Positions 15,376 through 24,800 of a stretch of DNA of 40,283 bases are shown piece after piece. The first letter of the stretch is position 1. Each line of letters begins with the position of its first letter. The position numbers were made by a program, and so were the translations under genes. The DNA is from an uncultured Oscillibacter sp. (GTDB lineage: Bacteria; Bacillota_A; Clostridia; Oscillospirales; Oscillospiraceae): positions 1 through 40,283 of the forward strand of contig CATOKC010000011.1 in the NCBI GenBank assembly GCA_951800675.1, read 5' to 3'. The notes beneath the pieces were generated by a model. It was not told the DNA's origin, did no database searches, and worked only from the letters and a program-made list of their open reading frames with translations.

Positions 15376-15440
15376 GCCCTTGATTTTCGGGCGTTTCCGG
15401 CTTCTGGTTGGAAACGCCCGTATCTTTTCACATCAAGGGC
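15376..15440 (+). promoter_or_regulatory. Nested inverted repeats before the ArdC-like gene
   Basis: An inner perfect 10-bp stem (GGGCGTTTCC 15389-15398 with GGAAACGCCC 15410-15419) is enclosed by an outer perfect 9-bp pair (GCCCTTGAT 15376-15384 with ATCAAGGGC 15432-15440). There is no T run directly after the inner stem, so it is not a standard terminator. As RNA it would fold into a two-tier hairpin ending 51 bases before the ArdC start. A role in attenuation, mRNA processing, or binding of a regulator is possible; only the structure is seen. Confidence 0.55.
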
Positions 15441-15491
15441 CTGAAAAGATGGTTTGAAACCGTTACAGACCGCCAGGAAGGAGGATTTTTT

Positions 15492-18053
15492 ATGGCGGAA
15501 CCGAAAACAAGCAATCGCGAAAAAGTAAAGGAAATTGTCGCGGGCATTGAGAGCGGCATCAAAGAGTTATTTCAAAGTGACCGCTACGCGGACTACCTGC
15601 GCACAATGTCCCGTTTTCACAACTATTCTTACCGCAATACCCTCTTGATTCATATGCAGAGGCCGGACGCTACCTTGGTTGCTGGTTTCAACAAATGGAA
15701 GAATCAATTTCAGCGCCATGTGAAAAAGGGCGAAAAGGGCATGACCATTCTGGCCCCCACGCCCTTCAAAAAGAAGATCGAGCAGCAGAAGCTGGACCCG
15801 GATACCAAGGCCCCGCTGCTGGATGAGGACGGAAATATCCTTACGGAAGAAAAAACCGTGGAAATCCCCATGTTCCGGCCCGTAAAAGTGTTCGACGTAA
15901 AGCAGACGGACGGAAAGCCCCTGCCCAGCCTCGCCGTGGATTTAACGGGCGACGTGCGGCATTACGAGGCGTTTCTGGAGGCCCTGCGCCGGACCTCGCC
16001 GGTTCCGATTGACTTCAAGCCCATCAGCGGGAATATGAACGGTTATTTCAGCCCCGCCCGCCAGCGAATCGCGATTCAGGAGGGGATGAGTGAGGTCCAG
16101 ACGGTATGCACGGGCATACACGAGATCACTCATGCCATTCTCCATAATCAGGAAGAACAGCAGCAAGCCGCCGCTGCCGGAACAGACGCCATGGAATCGG
16201 TGAATCCGAAGGACGAACAGACGCGGGAGGTGGAGGCCGAGAGCGTTTCCTATTCCGTGTGCCAGTATTATAACATCGAAACCAGCGCCAACAGCCTTGG
16301 CTATATTGCGCATTGGAGCAGCGGGAAGGAACTGCCGGAGCTGAAAGCCAGCCTGGAAACCATCAGCAAGACCGCCAACTATCTCATCACCGAAATCGAC
16401 CGCCATTTCGCGGAGGTTTGCAAGGAGCGGGGGATTGTTCTGGAACAGGCGGAGAGTTCTGATATGGCGGTTCCCTCTGAGGAATCATCCGCTGGAAACG
16501 CCTCTGCCGCAGAAGAAGCCGCTCCGTCCAAAGCGGAGACGGAGGTTTCATACTTATACTGCTCCGAGTACAATCCCCAGCACGTCGGGAAAAGCGATTT
16601 CCGCCTGATTCGGGCGCGGACGCTGGACGATGAAGGGCCGTCGCCGGACCAGGTGCTGTTTGTTGGCAGCGCTGAACTGTGCGATAAGCTGCTTGACCAG
16701 CTTACGCTTGGGAGACTGCGCCATGATGATTTCTTTCACGTAAACACGGCAAGAGTAAGCCACTACCGCACGAAGGACGGCGCGGAGCTGGACGCGTTTG
16801 TTGCCCCGGATGATAAGGTATACCTAGGCAGACGGGACCACTATGACAATCGGGGGCATTATCTGAACCACGACAAGTCCCTGCTTCATGTATCGGACAA
16901 TCCCCAGATGTTCCGTTTCATCTCCGGCACCGGCTATACCGAGACACAGGCCGAGCTGCTGGAGGAAGGATATTTTACTCCGGAGGACTATGCGGAGTAT
17001 GCCGCCCTGCAAACGGATGTCCTGTCGCAATTTAAAGAAGCGGAGCCGCTGCTGTTTGGCGGGGAGCCGTTCTGCTTCATCCCGCTGGACCCCTCGGAGG
17101 TAAATCTGGACGCGCCTGTTTTGCTGCGGGAAGATACGGCTCTGGACGAATACCCCATGCCGGACCCGGCTTATTCCAAAGAAGACGTGGACCGGGATTT
17201 TGCCTGCCTGGAGGGATATTTACTTCCTCTGTCCAAAGAGCGGGCGGAGGAATTGATGGAGCGGGATTTCTCCATTTACGCCATTGTGAACGAATATGCC
17301 CGGATGGTCTTTGATCTGGATGAACTAAATGAACTCCCACCGGATACCGTGTGCGCCATGCCCACCGATGAATGGGAGGGCAGTGCGGACTTCCGTCAGG
17401 CCGCTGCCAGCCGGATGGAGCGTCAGGAGGAACGGGAGCAAGCCTTTCTCCGCCACGCCGGGGACTGCTTTGCGATCTATCAGTTGCGGCAGGATGACAG
17501 TACACGCTATTTGCGCTATGAACCGCTGGAACGGATACAACAGGCCGGAGAAAGCCCCCGGAGGGAGAATTACGAGTTGGCTTATACCGGGGAACTGGCC
17601 TTCGGGCTGGGGTCGAGCGCCCTGGAGCGGCTGTGGGACAAATTTAACAACGCCCATCCGGCGGATTATCTTCGGCCCTCCATGTCGGTCAGCGACATCA
17701 TTGCGGTCAAGCAGGACGGCGTGGTATCCTGCCATTACTGCGACAGTATGGGATTCGCAAAGGTGCCGGATTTCATCAAGCCGGAAAATTATCTGAAAGC
17801 GGCGGAGCTGTCCACGGAGGACGACTGCAACATGATTGACGGCATCATCAACAACGGCCCCAAGGAACCGACCGTCGCGGAGCTGGAGGCCCAGGTAAAA
17901 GCCGGACAGCGGATTTCCCTCATGGATTTGGCGGGTGCCGTCCATCGGGAGCAGGAGATGAAGAAAAAATCTGTCGTGTCCCAGCTCAAAGGAAAGCCGC
18001 CGCAAAAGCGGCAGAGGGCAAAGCGTCAGAAAAGTTCAGAGAAAGGAAGGTAA
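15492..18053 (+). CDS. ArdC-like antirestriction/metallopeptidase protein with shared C-terminal tail
   Basis: 853 residues from ATG 15492 (AAGGAGGA at 15478-15485). The N-terminal ArdC-type domain (about 10-110; SRFHNYSYRNTLLIHMQRPD, VAGFNKWKNQF, VKKGEKG) is ssDNA-binding in known relatives. It is followed by a zincin-like domain with H210-E211-x-x-H214 (GIHEITHAILH) and a downstream Glu-rich helix ending SYSVCQYY. Further modules (about 355-650) are of the kind fused to ArdC in large ICE proteins, and the end (YLKAAELSTEDDCNMIDGII, then PTVAELEAQVKAGQRISLMD) fits DUF4316. The last 29 residues, KKSVVSQL plus 21 ending KGR, carry the shared tail. ArdC of plasmid pSa protects incoming ssDNA and is reported to travel to the recipient. 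The internal acidic stretch at about 320-355 is a linker. Confidence 0.85.
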   Translation: MAEPKTSNREKVKEIVAGIESGIKELFQSDRYADYLRTMSRFHNYSYRNTLLIHMQRPDATLVAGFNKWKNQFQRHVKKGEKGMTILAPTPFKKKIEQQKLDPDTKAPLLDEDGNILTEEKTVEIPMFRPVKVFDVKQTDGKPLPSLAVDLTGDVRHYEAFLEALRRTSPVPIDFKPISGNMNGYFSPARQRIAIQEGMSEVQTVCTGIHEITHAILHNQEEQQQAAAAGTDAMESVNPKDEQTREVEAESVSYSVCQYYNIETSANSLGYIAHWSSGKELPELKASLETISKTANYLITEIDRHFAEVCKERGIVLEQAESSDMAVPSEESSAGNASAAEEAAPSKAETEVSYLYCSEYNPQHVGKSDFRLIRARTLDDEGPSPDQVLFVGSAELCDKLLDQLTLGRLRHDDFFHVNTARVSHYRTKDGAELDAFVAPDDKVYLGRRDHYDNRGHYLNHDKSLLHVSDNPQMFRFISGTGYTETQAELLEEGYFTPEDYAEYAALQTDVLSQFKEAEPLLFGGEPFCFIPLDPSEVNLDAPVLLREDTALDEYPMPDPAYSKEDVDRDFACLEGYLLPLSKERAEELMERDFSIYAIVNEYARMVFDLDELNELPPDTVCAMPTDEWEGSADFRQAAASRMERQEEREQAFLRHAGDCFAIYQLRQDDSTRYLRYEPLERIQQAGESPRRENYELAYTGELAFGLGSSALERLWDKFNNAHPADYLRPSMSVSDIIAVKQDGVVSCHYCDSMGFAKVPDFIKPENYLKAAELSTEDDCNMIDGIINNGPKEPTVAELEAQVKAGQRISLMDLAGAVHREQEMKKKSVVSQLKGKPPQKRQRAKRQKSSEKGR

Positions 18054-18056
18054 CGT

Positions 18057-18629
18057 ATGGACCAGGGACGGTACAGTATGACGCTGGATGATATACCGCC
18101 TTGGATTTCACGGGTTGTCCGGAAAGGCGTTCCCTATGGATATGCCAGCCGGACCGTGAAGCCAGGATATCTGTTGACGGATGGAACGGCGCTGCTGGAA
18201 AGCGAACGGGATGAAAACGGCTTTTACACCGGCGGAGCGGGAATGGATGGGATGTATCTGCGAACGGGTGCGCTTTATGAGCCCGTCCTGGACGAAAAGG
18301 GCGCGGTCAAGGCGTTTCGTAAAATGGACCGCTTTCTCAGCCTGTTTACCGGCGAAGAGCAGAAGCTGATTTTTCAATATGCCCTGAACACACCGGAGCA
18401 TTTGATCGAGGACCTGACCGCCGCCCTTCCAGCTTTGGGGCGGGACCCCCGGACCCATGCTCTTTTTTCAGAAACGATCAAAAAATTTAATCAGGTCCCG
18501 CCTGGAAACTGTGTCCGGCTGATGGCCGATATCCATGCCGCGTACAAAGGGCGGGCGGAGCAGACTATCCGGGAACGGCAGAACAGCGCCCATAAAGCTA
18601 CGAAAAGAAAAAGGGGGATGGAACGATGA
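18057..18629 (+). CDS. Conserved-looking ICE protein of unknown function
   Basis: 190 residues starting three bases after the ArdC gene stop; GAAAGGAAGG lies at the end of that gene. The sequence has short beta-like segments (GYLLTDGTALLESERDENGF) and a helical second half (FRKMDRFLSLFTGEEQKLIF). No signal peptide or membrane segment. The C-terminus is basic and ends MER but lacks the S-[VI]-x3-L octapeptide seen in the tail proteins, although QNSAHKATKRKRG may be a decayed form. I do not recognise a family. Its stop overlaps the next start (ATGA), so it belongs to the operon. Confidence 0.65.
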   Translation: MDQGRYSMTLDDIPPWISRVVRKGVPYGYASRTVKPGYLLTDGTALLESERDENGFYTGGAGMDGMYLRTGALYEPVLDEKGAVKAFRKMDRFLSLFTGEEQKLIFQYALNTPEHLIEDLTAALPALGRDPRTHALFSETIKKFNQVPPGNCVRLMADIHAAYKGRAEQTIRERQNSAHKATKRKRGMER

Positions 18630-18871
18630 ACGCGTTTACATTTGAGGAAACCAATTTACTGTGCATTTATAACGGCAGCGGCGGCGGCACCCGCCTGGGC
18701 CTGATCGCCGTCCTGGAGGAAATGCGGGGCTATCTGGAGCAGGACGAGGATGAACTGCGGAACCTGACCGACAGCTCCCTTTCCAAGCTCCGCGCTATGA
18801 GCGACAGCGAATTTGACGCTCTGGACTTGTACCCGGACTTTGACATGGAGGAAACTGCCTATGCCGAGTAA
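18626..18871 (+). CDS. TTRAP (transposon-transfer assisting) family protein
   Basis: 81 residues. FTFEETNLLCIYNGSGGGTR, LIAVLEEMRGYLEQDEDELR, LTDSSLSKLRAMSDSEFDAL and DLYPDF match the putative transposon-transfer assisting protein family, named from ICEs such as Tn1549; its mechanism is not established. ATG 18626 overlaps the upstream stop by four bases, and its own stop overlaps the start of the giant gene by eleven, so the three are probably translationally coupled. Confidence 0.85.
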   Translation: MNAFTFEETNLLCIYNGSGGGTRLGLIAVLEEMRGYLEQDEDELRNLTDSSLSKLRAMSDSEFDALDLYPDFDMEETAYAE

Positions 18872-21800
18872 GCTCCAAATGTACACCGAGCTTTCCGAGA
18901 CAGTAGTCACTCGTCTGACCGGCAGCTATCAGGAGTGGACGGCGTTCCTCTGCACCGCTGGACGCCTCTACAAATATCCGTTCCCAGACCAAATGATGAT
19001 CTACGCCCAGCGGCCCAACGCCACCGCCTGCGCCGAATATGATTTCTGGAACGAAAAAATGCGCCGGTATGTCATGCGGGGTTCCAGCGGGATTGCCCTG
19101 ATTGACACCAGCGGGGACAAGGCCCGTCTGCGGTATGTGTTCGATGTTGCGGATACGGCGGAGCTGGAAAAGGCCCGCCGCCCCCGGCTCTGGCAGTACC
19201 GTCCGGAACACCAGCGGAGTGTGTCGGCGGCATTGGAGGCCCGTTTCGGCGTTTCCGGCCAGCAGGGATTCGCCACACAGATTGAAGCGGTTTCGTCCCT
19301 GCTTGCGGCGGCGTATTGGGACGATAACCAGGAGGACCTTCTCCGTATCGTTGACGGCAGCGTGCTGGAGGAATACGATAAGGATGATATCGCGGAGCAG
19401 TTCCAAAACGCCGCCTTTGTGAGCATCGCCTATACCATCATGTCCCGCTGCGGCCTGGAACCGGAGAGTTATTTCAGCCACGAGGATTTCATGAACATCT
19501 TCGATTTCAGCACCATTCCAACCGCGACGGCCCTGGGCATGGCGGTGAGCCAGAGCAGCGAACAAGTTCTGCGGCAGATTGAAGCCGCTATCAAGGCGTA
19601 TGAGCGCGAGAAGCGCAAGGAAAGGAGCGTAAGCCATGGAGAACAAGCTGACGTACACCCGGAACGGGGACTACCTCATCCCGAACCTGACGCTGGAGGA
19701 CCAGCCGTCCCAGTCCCTGGGCAAATACGGGAGGATGCGGCGGAAGTACCTGATGGAGCACCGCCCCCTCCTGTGGGCGGAACTGACGGTGAGCGGCAGG
19801 CTGTTCCCGCACCTGCTGGAGATCGACCGGACAGCCAGCGAGAGGCTGGAACGGATGCTGCCGGAGCTGGCGAAATCGGCGGGAGCGACGGAGGAACTGA
19901 AGGCCCGCGACCAGTTGAAATGGGTGGGTCTGATGAACACCTGCAAGGCCCAGGCGGAGGAAGTGATTCTGGCGGAGCTGGTGTTCAGCTAAATTCCAAT
20001 CAGGAGGGGCAAATCAGCCTGTTTCCCTCAGAACAACAGCAGATTGAAGCAATCCAGGTGGCGGAGAGCGCGGAAACGCTCTCCGCTCCTTCTATTTCGG
20101 AAAAAGATGTCGACGACGTTCTGCGGCGGGGAACCAGTGTCCAAGGCGGGAAATTACGCATTTACGAGCAGTATCAAAAAGGAATTTCCCATAATGACGC
20201 CGTAAAGTTGCTGAAAAAGGAATACGGTGACGGAGCACGCAGCTACACCTTCTCGGACGGCACAACCGGCTTTGTGGACTTCCGCCTTGCCAAAGGATTT
20301 GTGTTCTGGCGGAACGCCTCGGGAGAGGAAACTCCGGTCACCTGGACGAAAGTAGAAAAGCGTCTGCGACTGCTTTTCCAGGAAGGGACGTATCTCACGC
20401 CGGAGGAATTGGAGAAAGCCGCGCCCGCCGCCAGTCAGAGGCCGGAATCCCCGGCTCCCCTTACAGTTGTCCCGCCCGCCGCAATTACCCAGGCAGACAT
20501 TGACGCCGCCCTTCAGGAGTGGAACGGGGATATTGCCAGCAAGCGCCGGGTCCAGCAGTACATGATGGACCATGCCCGTGAGAAGGAGACGGCGGCGTGG
20601 CTTCGGGGCGAGTATGGGGACAATTTCCCCGCTTATCCGGTTCATACGGCTGGCAGCGGCACGGATTTGCCCTGGTCTAAGGTTCAGCGGCATCTTGCCC
20701 GTCTGGTGAGGGAGGACCGCTTTTTTACGGAGGCGGAGCTGGAGAACTTTGCCGACGTTGACGCCGCCGCTGTCCGGGAACAGTTGGAACAGGGCCAGCC
20801 CTCCGCATTTGTGAAGCAGGTTATTGAGGATGTGGAGCGATTGGCGGGGAACGATGGTCCTACCGTGCGGGAGATCTACGAGCATTACAAGCCCCTTGTA
20901 AAAGAGAAGGTGCTTGCGGATCAGGCGTATCGGAACGCCTGCGCAAACTCCGACCATGATACCGCCATTTTAGAGGGCCGCGCCGCGGTTGAGCGGGCGG
21001 CGCGGTCTTTTATGGAATCAGAGGACATGGGCTTTATTCGACTGTACTCTGATATGGCGGAATTTCACTCCCGGCTGCATCGGGAGATTATCGGAGAGAC
21101 TTACCCCGTTCTTTCCCAGGTACAGCTGGAACAGGCGGAGGCCCCCGATCTGTCCAATCAGCCCGTCACGCTGGAGGGGGATAGCATCACCATTAGGAGC
21201 GGGGACGCCGCCCATGAGGCTGACATTACCATCTCCGGCGAGGAATGGGAAAAGGTAGTCGGGGCGGCGGACCTGCCGCCACGCGACCCCATGGCCCCGG
21301 CTTACAAAGTGGGCGATACGGTTTATCTGGAGAAAAAACCTTACATCATTGCGGACGTTTATCCCTCCAACGTCAACCTGCAAGACCCCTCGCAAACCTA
21401 CCCAATTTTGCGCTCTGAAAGCAAAAGCCGATTTGAGGCGTCCTTGCTTCTGGATTCCAGGAATGGCCCGATCACGGAGTTCCTGCCTATGAATCTGGAA
21501 ACCTGCAACGAGGATATGAGGGAAGTTCTGGCCTCTCATCTCTTCACCAGCAGAGATAAATATTATATTTCGGGCTGGTTTCGTGCCAGCGAGGGCAACA
21601 GCTCGGTTGCCCACCGCCTTTCGGAACTCTTTGCGGGCCGTGCGGAAACGGTGGAGCTCGACACCGGAGAAAAGGCGGATTATTTTACCTCAACGGTCAG
21701 CATAGAGATTAACATTCTGGATAACGACGATAACAAAAAAGCCGTTGCCACCGCTCAGTGGAGCGAGGCCGCCGCGCTGCTTCGCGGCCTCTGGCTGCAA

Positions 21801-24800
21801 GAGCTGGACGGTTTCGCCCACGACCCACCGCCGCTGAAACCGACACATCTGGAGGGACAGCCCTCCTACGCCGTTGGAGATCATGTTGTATTTCCCTACC
21901 ATGACCATGACGTTTCCGGCACGATTGAATATATCGGGGAAATCGACGTTCGCATCGACACCGGGCCGTATGCCTGGAGCCACGTAACCGTAGACCGGGA
22001 TTTCTTTGTGGACGCTCTGCGCCAGGATGAGCGCAACACGGGCCTGTTTGTGCGGGATGCTCCTATTCAAGAGGCCCCTGTGGAAGTGCCCTCGGAATCG
22101 CCCGCCCTGGAAACTGCCGCTCAACCATCCGCCGCCCACGAATTGCCTGACCGGGAGGAAGAACCGGCTCAGGGGATTCCCGCCGCCGGAAACTTCCGCA
22201 TCACCAACGACAACCTTGGCGTAGGCGGGCCGAGGGCAAAGTACCGGATGAATGTTGAGGCGATCCGCACCCTGAAGCAGATTGAGAGGGAGGGCCGTTC
22301 CGCCACGGCTGCGGAGCAGGAAATTCTTTCCCGTTATGTGGGCTGGGGCGGCGTTCCGGACGCCTTTGACAAAAACAAAACTGCTTGGCTCAACGAATAC
22401 GATGAGTTGAAGGGGCTGCTGACCCCGGAGGAATATAAACTCGCAAAAGCCTCCACCCTCAACGCCCACTATACCAGTCCTGTGGTCATCAAGGCAATGT
22501 ATGAAGCTGTGGAGAGTATGGGCTTTAAAACCGGAAAAATCCTGGAGCCGTCCTGCGGTGTGGGCAATTTCTTCGGGCTGTTGCCGGAGAGTATGTCGGA
22601 AAGCAAGTTGTTCGGTGTGGAGCTGGACAGCATCACCGGGCGTATTGCCCAGCAGCTCTACCCAGAGGCCAATATCGCTATCAGTGGGTTTGAGAGGGCA
22701 AATTTCCCGGATGGTTTCTTTGATCTCGCCATCGGTAATGTTCCTTTTGGAAACTATAAGGTGGTGGATCAGAGGTATGACCGTCAACGCTTCTTGATTC
22801 ATGATTACTTTTTCGCAAAAACTATAGATAAGGTCCGCCCTGGCGGCGTGATTGCCTTTATTACCTCCAATGGCATCAGCGGAGGCACCATGGATAAAAA
22901 GGATGACCGGGCACGGTGCTACATAGCGCGGCGCTGTGACCTGCTGGGCGCTGTTCGGCTGCCAGACGGTGCCTTTCAAGCAAACGCCGGAACAGATACT
23001 TCCATGTCTATGGTGTTCCTTCAAAAACGAGAGGCACCCTTGCGGGAGAATGACCCTCTGCCGGATTGGGTAACAGCCAGTGTAATCGAGCAGCATATGT
23101 ATACCGGAAAAGACGGTGAGGAACACCCCGGTTTTGTAAGCGTAAACCGATATTTCCAGGAACATCCGGAAATGGTGTTAGGTGATTTGCAAGTCGTTTC
23201 CGGTCCCTTTGGCCCACAGCTTGAGTGCAGACCCAGAGAAGGAGCGGACCTTGCCCAGCAGCTTCATGAAGCCATTTCCCATATCCACGGCGAGTTCTTC
23301 CAAGCGACTGCTCAGGAGTTGGATGTAGAGGCGGTGGTAGAAAGCCCGATTATGGCGGACCCGGATGTGAAGGAATATTCCTATGCCATTATCGACGGCG
23401 AAGTGTACTACCGGGAAGATTTCGCGATGGTCAAGCCCGAGTTGAGCGCCGCCGCCAGGAGGCGCATCGTGGGGATGGTGGAATTGCGGGACTGCGTTTA
23501 CCGTCTGATTGATGATCAAATGCGGGATGATGAAGCCGCCATTGCAGAGGAGCAGGAAACCCTCAATACGCTTTACGATGCCTTTACCGCAAAATTTGGT
23601 CTGATTAACAGCCGGGAAAACTCCAATGTGTTCTCCCAGGATAATTCCTATTATCTGCTCTGCTCCCTGGAGGTTGTGGACGAGGATGGCAAGCTGAAAC
23701 GTAAGGCAGATATGTTCACCAAGCGGACGATCAAGCCCCACCAGGCCGTCACCCATGTGGACACGGCGGCGGAGGCCCTGGCGGTTTCCATTGGTGAACA
23801 CGCCTGTGTGGACCTGACCTATATGGCCCGGCTTACCGGAAAAGTGGAGGATGTGCTGGAGAGGGAATTATCTGGCGTGATCTTCCGGGATATTCAATGC
23901 GAGGAACAGGCGGACTGGATTCCCGCCGCGCATACGGATTTGAAAAAATTTCGTCTGGTATCGGCGGACGAGTACCTGTCTGGCAACGTCCGGCGAAAGC
24001 TGCGCATGGCAAAGGCGATGTATGAGGCCCTGCCGGACGGCGAGAAGCATAAAATCCGCGCGAACGTGGAGGCCCTGGAGGCGGCACAGCCCAAGGATTT
24101 GGAGGCTTCGGAGATCAACCTTCGCCTGGGAGCGGCATGGCTGGACAAGCGCTACGTCCAGCAATTTATGTACGAGTTGCTTCAAACGACCAATCAGGAG
24201 CAGCAGTATATTCATGTGCAGTTCTCGGACTTCACCGGAGAGTGGCGCATTGCCGGAAAAAATAAGGCCAGCGTTTACAACATTGCCGCCAACACCACCT
24301 ACGGCACCGGGCGGATGAACGCCTATGACATCCTGGAGGACACCTTGAACCTCCGGGATGTTCGTGTTTATGATACCGTTCGGGAGGGCGATAAGGACCG
24401 CCGTGTGCTGAATCAGAAGGAAACCACTCTGGCCTCGCAGAAGCAGCAGATGATTAAGGACGCCTTCCGGGACTGGATTTGGAAGGACCCTGCCCGCCGT
24501 CAGGACCTTGTGCGGCAGTACAATGAGATGTTCAATTCCATCCGCCCCCGGGAGTACGACGGGCGGCACATCGTATTCGGCGGCATCAACCCGGAAATCA
24601 CCCTGCGGGAGCATCAATTGAACGCCATTGCCCATACCCTCTATGGCGGCAATACCCTCCTGGCCCATGAAGTGGGCGCGGGCAAAACCTTTGAAATGGT
24701 CGCTTCGGCAATGGAGAGCAAACGGCTGGGGCTGTGCCATAAATCGCTGTTTGTCGTCCCGAATCATTTGATTGAACAGTGGGCCAGCGAGTTTCTGCGG

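Noticed and set aside
21690..23165. 491-codon - strand frame opposite the giant gene
   Set aside because: Long only because GC-rich + coding leaves few stops in this antisense frame; no motifs or start signal. The TnpV frame was kept instead because it has family sequence, a ribosome site and codon bias.
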